From: Marinifilum sp. D737
GTDB taxonomy: Bacteria; Bacteroidota; Bacteroidia; Bacteroidales; Marinifilaceae
Length of the DNA: 64,000 nucleotides
Direction: 5' to 3'
Assembly: GCF_026672275.1 (NCBI RefSeq)
Contig: NZ_JANQCD010000018.1
Coordinates: forward strand, 36,364 to 100,363
Notes under the pieces: model-generated
What the model saw: only the letters and a program-made list of their open reading frames with translations
Told to the model about the DNA's origin: nothing
The model's database searches: none
In this document: piece after piece, positions 1-7,955 of the stretch
Layout of the letters: every line of letters begins with the position of its first letter
Position numbering within the stretch: the first letter of the stretch is position 1
Program-made: the position numbers and the translations under genes

Positions 1-407
1 CCACTAATATTAGCTGAAGTGGAAACAATTGGCTTTTTAAATCTTTGAATCAGATTCTGAGTAAATTCTTCATTTGTGATACGAATGCCAATGGTTCTAT
101 CTGAATTGATCAAGTTTGGCGCCAGATTCTTTGCTCCCGGATAAATCAATGTCATTGGTTTATCGTTGGCTTCAATCAAATCCCAGGCTATTTCCGGAAC
201 CTCATCAACATATGAATTCAGTCTGTTAGGATTTTCCATCAACACCAACATGGCCTTGCAATCCTCACGCTGTTTAATTTCATAAACCCTTTTTACTGCA
301 TCGGCATTTGTAGCATCACAGCCAATTCCCCAAATGGTATCGGTAGGATAAAGAATTACGCCTCCCGATTTTAAAACCTCTAGTGCTTTGTTAATGTCGT
401 TGTTCAT
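1..407 (-). CDS. Threonylcarbamoyl-AMP synthase (Sua5/YrdC/YciO family), 3' part outside the window
   Basis: This gene is cut by the left edge of the window, so only about the first 135 codons are present. The translation reads MNNDINKALEVLKSGG at the start and then VILYPTDTIWGIGCDA, which is the YrdC-domain nucleotide/threonine-binding signature. Further on come KQREDCKAM and MTLIYPG and a late STSANISG segment, all typical of the family. The enzyme makes L-threonylcarbamoyl-AMP from threonine, bicarbonate and ATP for the t6A37 modification of ANN-decoding tRNAs, in the cytoplasm. The start is the ATG at 405-407 on the minus strand. It could be the stand-alone YciO/YrdC type or a longer Sua5; the missing C-terminus prevents a decision. 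Confidence 0.85.
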   Translation of the reverse strand, partial: MNNDINKALEVLKSGGVILYPTDTIWGIGCDATNADAVKRVYEIKQREDCKAMLVLMENPNRLNSYVDEVPEIAWDLIEANDKPMTLIYPGAKNLAPNLINSDRTIGIRITNEEFTQNLIQRFKKPIVSTSANIS

Positions 408-409
408 AG

Positions 410-447
410 TGAATGTGTTAATGTGTGAATGTGTTAATGTGTGAATG
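410..447. repeat. Short tandem repeat, about 2.4 copies of a 16-base unit
   Basis: The unit GTGAATGTGTTAATGT is repeated directly upstream of the threonylcarbamoyl-AMP synthase start codon. It lies in its probable 5' leader, so copy-number slippage could alter leader length. No coding role is visible. Confidence 0.6.
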
Positions 448-497
448 AAGACTTTATATTCTAATTCTCACAAATTAAATTCACTAACTACAAGAAT

Positions 498-530
498 CAA
501 TGAGTAATCAATATTATTAATTACTCATTG
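498..530. other. Inverted repeat (hairpin) downstream of dapD
   Basis: The arms CAATGAGTAAT and ATTACTCATTG (11 bp, perfect) enclose an 11-base AT-rich spacer. The hairpin lies just after the end of the minus-strand dapD gene. A T-tract does not follow on that strand, so it is a weak terminator candidate or an mRNA 3'-end stabilising hairpin. Confidence 0.4.
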
Positions 531-546
531 TTCATTATTAATTCGT

Positions 547-1365
547 TTATACTGCTACATTGTATTCACGCAATGCATCATTCAAAGATGTTTTCAAGTC
601 GGTTGATGGTTTACGCTTACCAATGATAAGTGCACAAGGGACTTGATATTCTCCTGCTGGGAATTTTTTGGTTCTGGTTCCTGGAATCACAACTGAACGT
701 GCTGGAACAAAACCTGTATATTCCACTGGCTCTTCACCGGTTACATCAATAATTTTAGTCGATTTTGTAAGCACTACATTAGCTCCAAGCACAACTTCTT
801 TTTCAAGATGAACTCCTTCTACTACGATACAACGAGAACCAATAAAACAGTTGTCTTCCACAATCACCGGAGAAGCCTGAATTGGTTCCAATACACCACC
901 AATACCAACACCTCCACTCAAATGAACATGTTTTCCAATTTGAGCACATGATCCAACAGTGGCCCAGGTATCAACCATAGTTCCCTCATCAACGTATGCG
1001 CCAATGTTTACATACGATGGCATCATTACTACATCTTTTGCAAGGAAGGCTCCGTAACGAGAAACAGCATGAGGCACAACACGAACTCCCAATTCGGCAT
1101 AGTTGGTTTTCAATGCCATTTTATCGTGGAATTCGAATGGACCCACTTCTATGGTTTCCATTTTACGAATTGGGAAATAAAGAATCACTGCCTTTTTCAC
1201 CCACTCGTTTACCTGCCAACCACCTTCAATTGGTTCTGCTGTGCGTAATTTTCCTTTGTCAAGAAGTTCAATTACTTCTTCTATATTTTTCTGCACTTCG
1301 GGTGAACTCAATAAAGATCTATCCTCCCAGGCAGACTCAATGCTTTGTTTAAGATTTTCGTACAT
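547..1365 (-). CDS. dapD: 2,3,4,5-tetrahydropyridine-2,6-dicarboxylate N-succinyltransferase (DapD)
   Basis: This is the succinyl-CoA-dependent acyltransferase of the succinylase branch of lysine/meso-diaminopimelate synthesis. It makes N-succinyl-2-amino-6-ketopimelate in the cytoplasm. The 272-residue length matches the family (about 274). After an N-terminal helical part, the middle of the protein shows hexapeptide left-handed beta-helix repeats, e.g. YVNIGAYVDEGTMVDTWATV and VHLSGGVGIGGVLEPI. The C-terminal region VPARSVVIPGTR is also characteristic. The enzyme is expected to be a trimer. With asd and mpl elsewhere in this window it belongs to the diaminopimelate/cell-wall axis. It starts at the ATG at 1363-1365 and has its own transcription unit. 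No abnormal residues were noticed. Confidence 0.95.
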   Translation of the reverse strand: MYENLKQSIESAWEDRSLLSSPEVQKNIEEVIELLDKGKLRTAEPIEGGWQVNEWVKKAVILYFPIRKMETIEVGPFEFHDKMALKTNYAELGVRVVPHAVSRYGAFLAKDVVMMPSYVNIGAYVDEGTMVDTWATVGSCAQIGKHVHLSGGVGIGGVLEPIQASPVIVEDNCFIGSRCIVVEGVHLEKEVVLGANVVLTKSTKIIDVTGEEPVEYTGFVPARSVVIPGTRTKKFPAGEYQVPCALIIGKRKPSTDLKTSLNDALREYNVAV

Positions 1366-1494
1366 ATTCTTATTTACTTGTAAAATTTTGGTTAATGCTC
1401 ACAAAACTAGTCAAAAAGTAGAAAAGTAGAAATGTCGAATAGTCAAAAAGTTGCAGACTTATTTTTCATCAGACAGATAATAGAAATGAAATGG

Positions 1495-1525
1495 TTGTAT
1501 TAAAAATGAATCCGTATTACTTTTG
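1495..1525 (+). promoter_or_regulatory. Bacteroidota-type promoter for the uracil-DNA glycosylase-like gene
   Basis: TTG at 1495-1497 is followed after 20 bases by TACTTTTG at 1518-1525, a match to the TAnnTTTG -7 element of the Bacteroidota housekeeping sigma factor. The coding start is at 1546, giving a short leader. Confidence 0.6.
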
Positions 1526-1545
1526 GGCAAACAAATTATCAGAAC

Positions 1546-2295
1546 ATGCAAAATTCAATCTTCCTATCGAGCTTAAACATTCACGAATCGTGGAACTCCT
1601 TTCTTACCGATGAAATTATTGATTTGATTAAGAGCATCGAATCATCCATTCAAATAGAAAGTGCTACACCAAAAAAAGAATTGGTTTTAAGATTTTTGGA
1701 GATGGATTTACATGCTATTCCTGTGGTGATTTTAGGGCAAGATCCTTATCCGCAGGAAGGTGTGGCTACTGGTCGATCGTTTGAAGTAAATGGATTGAAT
1801 TCATGGTTCGATAAATTTAGAAATGTATCCTTAAAAAATATTCTTAGAAGTATTTACAAGGCTTATACTGCCGAAGAGTTGAAGTATTCTGAAATCCTAA
1901 AAAAACTAAATGAGGGAGATCGTTTACCAATGGAAGGTGATTTTAAGGTGCTACCTCCAAACCAATTGTTCCGTTATTGGTGGGAAAAAGAAAATGTACT
2001 ACTATTAAATACAGCGTTTACCTGTGAAATTGGGAATCCAAATTCTCATACCAAAATCTGGTCAAAATTTACTCAAAAAATATTGAGTCATATTGCCGAT
2101 AAGAACAAAGAGGCTGTTTGGTTTCTTTGGGGCAACAATGCTCAAAAAATTGTTGCTGACATTCAAATTGAAAATAAAATAGAAACCTCGCACCCAATGA
2201 TGTGCTACCAAAGAGATAATGACATTTTGTTTGGTAAAATAAATCCGTTTACCGAAACCAAAAATAAGGTAGATTGGTTAGGTCTAAACAAATAG
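1546..2295 (+). CDS. Divergent family-1-like uracil-DNA glycosylase
   Basis: The fold order matches Ung. There is a water-activating motif GQDPYP at residues 64-69 (catalytic Asp66, Tyr68), then SFEV with a stacking Phe79, VSLKN near 94-98, LLLNT with uracil-reading Asn155, and WFLWGNNAQK near 192-201. A histidine motif TSHPMMCYQ follows (His216). Classical Ung has GQDPYH and HPSPLS; here the His after Tyr is Pro69 and the DNA-intercalating loop SPLS is replaced by MMCYQ. The expected role is removal of uracil from DNA, but the altered minor-groove loop suggests changed substrate or DNA handling. The ATG start is supported by the promoter ending at 1525. At 249 residues it is slightly longer than E. 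coli Ung (229). Whether it complements or replaces a canonical Ung cannot be told from this window. Confidence 0.75.
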   Translation: MQNSIFLSSLNIHESWNSFLTDEIIDLIKSIESSIQIESATPKKELVLRFLEMDLHAIPVVILGQDPYPQEGVATGRSFEVNGLNSWFDKFRNVSLKNILRSIYKAYTAEELKYSEILKKLNEGDRLPMEGDFKVLPPNQLFRYWWEKENVLLLNTAFTCEIGNPNSHTKIWSKFTQKILSHIADKNKEAVWFLWGNNAQKIVADIQIENKIETSHPMMCYQRDNDILFGKINPFTETKNKVDWLGLNK

Positions 2296-2398
2296 GGTTG
2301 CGCTTAAATTCGGTTAAAGTGTGTTAAAAAATGTAACAATCGGTTTTTAAGATAAATGAGTGAGCTATATTTATCATTCATTATTTAATCGAAGAATC

Positions 2399-3220
2399 TT
2401 GAAAACTACAATTAATACCATTTTTCTACTGCTTTTAACCATTGGCAATTCGTTTTCGCAGGAACATAAAGACCAAACTTTTGTGGTTTCGGGTAAGGTA
2501 ATCAACTCTGAAACCAAGGAAGGAATTTCATATGCTCATGTAAATTTGGATGACACCTACTGGGGCGTTATCTGTGATAGCCTGGGATTTTTTAGAATAC
2601 GAGTGAATCCTGATCAGAAATTGAAAGTTACTGCCATGGGATATAAAGCACAATTGGTAGATGTTCAAACTCCTGGTGTTGAGAATGAAATATTCCAGGA
2701 AATTATTATGGATATAGAAAGCTATATGTTACAAGAAGTGCAGGTGCACTCTTTTGGTAGCTGGAATGACTTTAAAGAGCAATTCGTAAAAGCAAAAGCA
2801 CCTGCGGATCCCGATGCTTCTTTAGCCATAAACTTTGGAGATTTCACAACGGACGAATACACAGGAAGAGCCATGAGACGACAAGGTGCTGGTGTTAGTT
2901 TGGGTTTTGGCAAAAGGAAAAAGAAATTTAAAGGCATGAAAGTCCCTACCCAGTTAGAGGAAATTCAAGCTACTCTTTTTGCCGAGAAATTCAATCGAAA
3001 TTTAGTGGCTGAAATCACAAAAGAAAATGGCAATCGTCTGGATATTCTGATGAAATACATCAATTCCAGAACCAGTTTTTCTTATCAAAGTAGCGACATG
3101 TACATTGTAAGAAGGGTAAAAGAATTGCATAAGAAATTTCTTCAGGAAGATACAGATTTTCAGAACAACCTAAGCTTTACTGACACACTTGGCAGGATCG
3201 AAAATCATCTAAGACCTTAA
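2399..3220 (+). CDS. Secreted carboxypeptidase-regulatory-like domain protein, paralogue 1 of 3
   Basis: The frame is open from a GTG at 2360, but the TTG at 2399 gives a clean signal peptide (KTTINTIFLLLLTIGNSFSQ), so I prefer it; the start remains uncertain. After export the protein has a beta-sandwich domain (FVVSGKVINSETKEGISYAHV ... GVICDSLGFFRI ... VTAMGYK) of the CarboxypepD_reg-like type, common in TonB-dependent receptors and periplasmic proteins. A linker SFGSWNDFKEQFVKAKAP follows, then a basic patch and a C-terminal helical domain (FAEKFNRNLVAEIT). It ends in NHLRP. It heads a row of three homologous genes spaced by 16 and 7 bases, presumably one operon. The function is unknown; the location is probably periplasm or outer-membrane surface. 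Confidence 0.7.
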   Translation: MKTTINTIFLLLLTIGNSFSQEHKDQTFVVSGKVINSETKEGISYAHVNLDDTYWGVICDSLGFFRIRVNPDQKLKVTAMGYKAQLVDVQTPGVENEIFQEIIMDIESYMLQEVQVHSFGSWNDFKEQFVKAKAPADPDASLAINFGDFTTDEYTGRAMRRQGAGVSLGFGKRKKKFKGMKVPTQLEEIQATLFAEKFNRNLVAEITKENGNRLDILMKYINSRTSFSYQSSDMYIVRRVKELHKKFLQEDTDFQNNLSFTDTLGRIENHLRP

Positions 3221-3236
3221 GCATCCCAACCCACTA

Positions 3237-4091
3237 ATGATGAAACCAAACCCTAAATCTCTTATATTAATCTGCTTCACTCTTCTAACACTAAATGGTG
3301 TAGCCCAAGCATTTTCTCAAGATTCAACGATTAGTATCTCCGGTTTTATTTTATCAGATAAAGAGAAAGAACCTATTGAAGATGCCATTATCACCATTAA
3401 GCGAACAAGAAGAGGTGTTATTAGCGACAGTTCCGGCGTTTTTCATTTGCAAATTCTGCCCAAAGATACTTTGGTAATTAGTTCAATGGGTTTTGAAATG
3501 ATACAATGGCCTGTTCCTGCCATTGCAGATCCCAACTTTCCGCCATTTTTCAAAATTCATTTAAAAAATCAGGCAGTTCCTTTAAAGGAAGTAAATGTAT
3601 ATGCACTTGGAACTTATGAAGATTTTAAAGAAGAATTCGTGAAGAAAAAACTACCTCCAAAGAAAAAGAAAGGAGAAGGCTTTAGACTAAGCGAAGCACA
3701 AATGTTTGAGATTAAACTAAAGGAACAGGCAAGAACTCCACCTAATGTTGTTGCTGGTTTAATCGGACTTGGCAGTAAAATATTCAAAAAGAAAAAGAAA
3801 CCTCAGCCTGTATTTTCAAATGAAGTAAACTTTGTACACCAACAAATGCTTCAAGAAAAGTTTAACAGGGAAATTGTTACCAACTTAACCGGCGAAACAG
3901 GAAATACATTGGAACAGGTTTATGCATACATATGCAAAAAATCGAACTTTACTTATCAAGACAGTGAATTAGATATACAGACAAAAATTTTAGAACTTTA
4001 CAAAGAATATAAACTTGATCCTGAAAAGGCAAATTCTAGCTTATTACAACTTAAAAAGGAAGACAAAATACCAAATCACCTGCGACCATAA
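3237..4091 (+). CDS. Secreted carboxypeptidase-regulatory-like domain protein, paralogue 2 of 3
   Basis: This is the second member of the tandem set, 284 residues. It has a signal peptide (KSLILICFTLLTLNGVAQAF) and then the beta-sandwich STISISGFILSDKEKEPIED with GVISDSSGVFHLQI and LVISSMGFE. The shared motif ALGTYEDFKEEFVKKK follows. A lysine-rich stretch around residues 138-147 and again near KKKKKP separates it from a helical C-terminal domain (LQEKFNREIVTNLTGETGN). Like paralogue 1 it ends in NHLRP. Two consecutive ATGs at 3237 and 3240 are possible starts. It is closely followed by paralogue 3. The function is not recognised; the shared tail motif in two of the three proteins suggests a conserved C-terminal contact. 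Confidence 0.75.
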   Translation: MMKPNPKSLILICFTLLTLNGVAQAFSQDSTISISGFILSDKEKEPIEDAIITIKRTRRGVISDSSGVFHLQILPKDTLVISSMGFEMIQWPVPAIADPNFPPFFKIHLKNQAVPLKEVNVYALGTYEDFKEEFVKKKLPPKKKKGEGFRLSEAQMFEIKLKEQARTPPNVVAGLIGLGSKIFKKKKKPQPVFSNEVNFVHQQMLQEKFNREIVTNLTGETGNTLEQVYAYICKKSNFTYQDSELDIQTKILELYKEYKLDPEKANSSLLQLKKEDKIPNHLRP

Positions 4092-4098
4092 TCTTAAA

Positions 4099-4920
4099 AT
4101 GAAGATCTTTTTAAAATTCATACTCATTCTTTTTCTCTCAGCAAATGCTTTTCATAGCAATGCACAATCTTTTCTGCAAGATTCAACTCTTAGTATATCT
4201 GGTTTGATCTACTCTTCGAAAACCAACGAAGCAATTCCAAATGCTACTGTAACCATAAAACGATCGAGAAAAGGTGTCATATGTGATGGTACCGGAGTAT
4301 TTCATTTGCAGATTCAGGAAAAAGATACTTTGGTGATTAGTGCCTTAGGCTATGAATTGAAAGAATGGCCTGTTCCTCTTATCCTAAACCCTGATTTTCC
4401 TCCATTTTTTAGAATAAAATTGCAAGATATATCCTATCTGCTTAAAGAAGTTGATATCTACGCATTGGGAACCTGGGATGAGTTTAAAGATGAATTTGTA
4501 AAAGCCAAAGTGAAGGAGAAAAATCCTATTAATAAAGACATTGGGAAACAATTGGCTCCTTACAATACCAAAAAGCCTGATCCTGTACCTGCTCAATATA
4601 GACCTAAAATAGATAAAAAGATGGGTATCGTTGATGCCATTTTCAGGCCTACCGATTTTCTTCACAACAAGCTCAGCAAAAAGGAAAAAATTAAAAAGAA
4701 ACTTTCTAAAAGAATTAAGGAAGAAGGAAAAAACAAGAAAATTGGTAATAAATACAATGCCCAAATTGTATCGGATGCTACAGGATTAAAAGGCGATGAA
4801 CTGGTTTCATTTATGGAGTTTTGTGGAAAGAAAATTCATGTGACCGAGAATTCTCGTGATTATGATGTGATGAAACAAATTCTAGATTTATACGAAGAAT
4901 ACTCTACAAAAGAGGAGTAA
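4099..4920 (+). CDS. Secreted carboxypeptidase-regulatory-like domain protein, paralogue 3 of 3
   Basis: The frame is open from 4015, but that extension overlaps the previous gene. The ATG at 4099 starts a signal peptide (KIFLKFILILFLSANAFHS), so it is chosen; the gap to paralogue 2 is then 7 bases. The 273-residue protein has the same beta-sandwich (STLSISGLIYSSKTNEAIPN, GVICDGTGVFHLQI, LVISALGYE) and the linker ALGTWDEFKDEFVKAK. A long lysine-rich region follows (residues about 140-215), then a helical tail ending in EEYSTKEE. Unlike its two paralogues it lacks the NHLRP terminus. Its last 17 bases overlap the converging cardiolipin synthase gene. The function is unknown; it is probably periplasmic or outer-membrane associated. 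Confidence 0.75.
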   Translation: MKIFLKFILILFLSANAFHSNAQSFLQDSTLSISGLIYSSKTNEAIPNATVTIKRSRKGVICDGTGVFHLQIQEKDTLVISALGYELKEWPVPLILNPDFPPFFRIKLQDISYLLKEVDIYALGTWDEFKDEFVKAKVKEKNPINKDIGKQLAPYNTKKPDPVPAQYRPKIDKKMGIVDAIFRPTDFLHNKLSKKEKIKKKLSKRIKEEGKNKKIGNKYNAQIVSDATGLKGDELVSFMEFCGKKIHVTENSRDYDVMKQILDLYEEYSTKEE

Positions 4921-6376
4921 ACAAACGAGCAATGGATTCCTGCATTTTTTGCACCTTCGATCGGTGAATCCATTTCTCAAGAATTACCTCTTCGCTTTGC
5001 TGCAAGTCTTCTAAAAATCGTTCTCGCAATTCCAAGGTTATTTTTTCATCGTAAACCAAAGCATTTACTTCAAAATTCTGTTCAAAACTTCTCACATCCA
5101 TATTGGCGGTACCCACGGTTGATAGGATTCCATCCACAGTCATTATTTTGCTGTGATTAAAACCTGCTTTGTAAAAATAGATTCTTACACCTGCTTCCAG
5201 CAATTCTTCGATGTACGACAAAGTTCCCCAATAGGTCATGAATGAATCCGATTTATTTGGAATCAAAATTCGAACATCAACACCACTCATGGCCGATGTT
5301 TTTAAGGCCATTAAAATGCTACCGTTCGGCATGAAGTAAGGAGATGAAATGTAAACATTTCGCTTTGCCGAAGTAATTGCCGAAAAGTAAGCTTGCATAA
5401 TACTTGCCCAGTCGGAATCGGCACCAGAGGCTGTTATTTGTAACAGACATCTCTCTTTGGCTTTTTTATAAGGCAGGTATTTCTGATTGATCAAAACCTC
5501 CTGACGAACAAAATACCAATCGATCAAAAACACAATTTGCAAACTCGATGCCGACTCTCCCGTCACCTTTAAATGCGTATCTCGCCAAATTCCAATATCA
5601 GGAATTCCATTGAGATAGCGGTCAGCAAAATTCAAACCTCCTACAAAAGCTGTAGTTCCATCAATCACAATAATTTTACGATGATTGCGATAATTTACCC
5701 TACTGGTTAAGATTGGAAATCGAACAGGTAAAAATGCCTGAACTTTAACACCAGCTTCTTCCAAAGTTTCCACAAACTGTTTGCTCAGTTTCCAGCTGCC
5801 AACATCATCGTAAATCACTCGTACCTCTACTCCACTTTTTGCCTTTTCTACCAATATTTCAAGCAATTCCGAAGCCAACTCACCATCTTCTATGATGTAA
5901 TATTCCAAATGAATGTGATCTTTTGCTTTTCGCAAGGATTTAAAAATCTCTGAGAAAGTTTCCTTGCCATCATTCAAAACATTCACCTTATTGTAACCAC
6001 TCAATAAAGCTTTGGAGTTATTCAAAAGCAGGGTCATGATGTTTTTCTTCTCATGAATGCGCTCATCTTTCAAGAAACGGCTTTTATCCAAACGAAGTTT
6101 CTGATCCTGACTCATTACCTGCAACCATTTTAAATCCCCAAAACCTTTCATGCTGAACATTTTTCGCTTGCGGAAACTTTGCCCGAAAACCAGGTAAACC
6201 ACAAAACCAAAAACTGGGAGAAATATCAAAACCAAAATCCATGATATGGTTTTTAAAGGACTTCTATTCTCAAGCAGAACAATGATAATGGTAGTAATAA
6301 TGGTTAGAGCATAAAGAATACTCAGCGCTGCAAACAACTGTATCCAAAAATCCGACCAATTAATTGATAGTAACAT
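4904..6376 (-). CDS. cls: Cardiolipin synthase (phospholipase D family)
   Basis: This membrane enzyme condenses phosphatidylglycerol into cardiolipin. Two transmembrane helices lie at about residues 11-35 and 43-65 (the PLDc_N domain). Two phospholipase D catalytic motifs follow: HRKIIVIDG with His232/Lys234/Asp239 and HSKIMTVDG with His408/Lys410/Asp415. Each is followed by the usual GGLN or GTAN segment. The length of 490 residues is normal for bacterial ClsA-like enzymes. The last 17 bases overlap the converging upstream operon, so the two transcripts share their 3' ends in antisense. The start is the ATG at 6374-6376. No defects were seen. The exact cls subtype (A, B or C) is not assigned. 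Confidence 0.93.
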   Translation of the reverse strand: MLLSINWSDFWIQLFAALSILYALTIITTIIIVLLENRSPLKTISWILVLIFLPVFGFVVYLVFGQSFRKRKMFSMKGFGDLKWLQVMSQDQKLRLDKSRFLKDERIHEKKNIMTLLLNNSKALLSGYNKVNVLNDGKETFSEIFKSLRKAKDHIHLEYYIIEDGELASELLEILVEKAKSGVEVRVIYDDVGSWKLSKQFVETLEEAGVKVQAFLPVRFPILTSRVNYRNHRKIIVIDGTTAFVGGLNFADRYLNGIPDIGIWRDTHLKVTGESASSLQIVFLIDWYFVRQEVLINQKYLPYKKAKERCLLQITASGADSDWASIMQAYFSAITSAKRNVYISSPYFMPNGSILMALKTSAMSGVDVRILIPNKSDSFMTYWGTLSYIEELLEAGVRIYFYKAGFNHSKIMTVDGILSTVGTANMDVRSFEQNFEVNALVYDEKITLELRERFLEDLQQSEEVILEKWIHRSKVQKMQESIARLFTPLL

Positions 6377-6400
6377 AAATCTAAGAGAATAGAAGATTTG

Positions 6401-6408
6401 TATCTTTG
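6401..6408 (+). promoter_or_regulatory. Probable -7 promoter element upstream of prmC
   Basis: TATCTTTG matches TAnnTTTG exactly and lies about 107 bases before the prmC start, in the space between the divergent cls and prmC genes. No good -33 element is seen at the expected distance, so confidence is moderate. Confidence 0.4.
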
Positions 6409-6515
6409 TGCTTTAACAGATTTGAAATATTAGATATGAGATGATACATTTTTGAGTGAAATCTATAAAAATCCATTTACTAATAGCTAAATTCCTAATC
6501 TATTATTGAAATTCA

Positions 6516-7373
6516 ATGAGCCAATTAAACAACATACAATCTACAATAAATTACATAAAAAAAGAACTTGAAATCATTTATAGTTCGCGAGAAGGTGAAA
6601 GTATTGCCTATATTTTGCTTGAAGAGCTGCTGAATTACTCAAGAACTCAAATTCAACTGAATAAAACTGAGCCTATTCAGGATGAGCAATTCGAGAAAAT
6701 CAAAGAATACATTGCAGATTTAAAAGAGAATAAACCAATTCAATATATTTTAGGCGAAGCTGATTTTTATGAACTGAAATTCAAAGTAAATCAGCACACA
6801 TTAATTCCCAGACCGGAAACTGAGGAGTTGGTTCATGCCATTATAAATGAAAATAAGGAAGCCAAGCTGGACATATTGGATATTGGAACTGGAAGTGGCT
6901 GCATTCCCATTTGCCTGGCCAAGCATCTTGTAAAGGCAAATGTAAGCAGTGTTGATATTTCGCCTGGAGCCATTCAAATTGCAAAAGAAAACGCAAAACG
7001 AAACGAAGTTCAGCTTACATTTGATGAAAGAGACATCCTAAATTGGGAAGCTTATGAGTGGGAACAATTGGATATCATCGTAAGCAATCCTCCATATGTA
7101 ACCAATGCAGAAAAGGAAAAGATGGAGAAAAATGTATTGGATTTTGAACCGCATACAGCTCTTTTTGTGAGCGATCATGATCCTTTAATTTTTTACCGAA
7201 GAATTGCAGAATTGGCACAAGAGCATCTGAAAAAAGGAGGAAAACTATACTTCGAAATCAACGAAAGTTTGGGGAAAGAGATGACAGAACTGTTGGAGCA
7301 AAAAGGATTTTCCGACATACAGGTTCGAAAAGACATTAATGGCAAAGACAGAATGATGTCGGCGATAAAATAG
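6516..7373 (+). CDS. prmC: Peptide chain release factor N5-glutamine methyltransferase (PrmC)
   Basis: PrmC methylates the glutamine of the GGQ motif of release factors RF1 and RF2 using S-adenosylmethionine. The N-terminal helical domain (residues 1-90) is followed by the family linker LIPRPETEELV (97-107). The Rossmann-type SAM-binding motif is DIGTGSGCI (122-130), and the catalytic NPPY is at 191-194. Its substrate RF2 (prfB) is encoded in this same window with an intact GGQ. The length of 285 residues is typical. The stop is followed after 6 bases by recX, so the two are likely cotranscribed. Confidence 0.95.
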   Translation: MSQLNNIQSTINYIKKELEIIYSSREGESIAYILLEELLNYSRTQIQLNKTEPIQDEQFEKIKEYIADLKENKPIQYILGEADFYELKFKVNQHTLIPRPETEELVHAIINENKEAKLDILDIGTGSGCIPICLAKHLVKANVSSVDISPGAIQIAKENAKRNEVQLTFDERDILNWEAYEWEQLDIIVSNPPYVTNAEKEKMEKNVLDFEPHTALFVSDHDPLIFYRRIAELAQEHLKKGGKLYFEINESLGKEMTELLEQKGFSDIQVRKDINGKDRMMSAIK

Positions 7374-7379
7374 TAAGCA

Positions 7380-7868
7380 ATGTATAAAAAAAAGCCCACC
7401 CAAATAAGCCCCGCCGCAGCTCTTTCGAAAGTGCAATTTATTTGCAGCAAGCAAGAAAAATGCTGTAGCGATATTCGCAAAAAATTACAAGATTGGAACA
7501 TCTCGGCTGATGATCAGGATAAAATTATAAGCTCCTTAATCGAAGACAAGTTTATTGATGAAAGTAGATTTACGAACTTTTATGTGCGCGATAAATATCG
7601 TTTCAACAAATGGGGAAGAATAAAAATATCATACCATTTAAAGCACAAACAAATTCCCGAAAGAACAATAAACGAAGCTTTGGAACAAATTAATCATCAG
7701 GAATATAAAGAAAACCTACAGGATATTTTGCACTCGAAACTGCGAAGCCTTAAAGATGATGATCCGTACCAGTTAAAGACAAAATTGTATCGCTTTGCGC
7801 AAAGCCGGGGATTTGAATCTCAATTGTCTTTGAACCTTATTGAAGACTTGCTCTCAGAAATAAAATAG
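7380..7868 (+). CDS. recX: Regulatory protein RecX
   Basis: RecX proteins bind RecA filaments and limit recombinase activity. The 162-residue protein shows the RecX helical repeat pattern: ALSKVQFICSKQEKCCSDIRKKLQDW, then IISSLIEDKFIDESRFTNFYVRDKYRFNKWGRIKISYHL with the signature D-x-R-F-A/T and the trailing K-x-W-G-x-x-x-I motif. It begins 6 bases after prmC, so it is probably translated from the same message. RecA is not in this window. The start codon ATG at 7380 gives a short basic N-terminus. Nothing unusual was seen. Confidence 0.88.
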   Translation: MYKKKPTQISPAAALSKVQFICSKQEKCCSDIRKKLQDWNISADDQDKIISSLIEDKFIDESRFTNFYVRDKYRFNKWGRIKISYHLKHKQIPERTINEALEQINHQEYKENLQDILHSKLRSLKDDDPYQLKTKLYRFAQSRGFESQLSLNLIEDLLSEIK

Positions 7869-7896
7869 AACTTTTAATTTACTTTTGGCAAGCTTA

Positions 7897-7925
7897 TTGT
7901 TAAAGAATATTTATCTTTAATTTTG
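7897..7925 (+). promoter_or_regulatory. Promoter of the first LPP20-like gene pair
   Basis: TTG at 7897-7899 and TAATTTTG at 7918-7925 (TAnnTTTG) are 18 bases apart. A possible TTG start codon at 7923 falls inside the -7 element. This rules it out if this promoter is used and supports the ATG at 7956 as the true start. Confidence 0.5.
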
Positions 7926-7955
7926 CTATCGAAATATTACTTTAAACCTATACAA

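Noticed and set aside
2360..2398. Upstream extension of the first tandem secreted protein from GTG
   Set aside because: The extension MSYIYHSLFNRRI would precede a clean signal peptide; the TTG at 2399 starts directly before it, so the longer start is less likely though not excluded.
7923..7955. TTG start extending the first LPP20-like protein
   Set aside because: The codon lies inside a good TAnnTTTG promoter element, and the ATG at 7956 gives a regular lipoprotein signal peptide.
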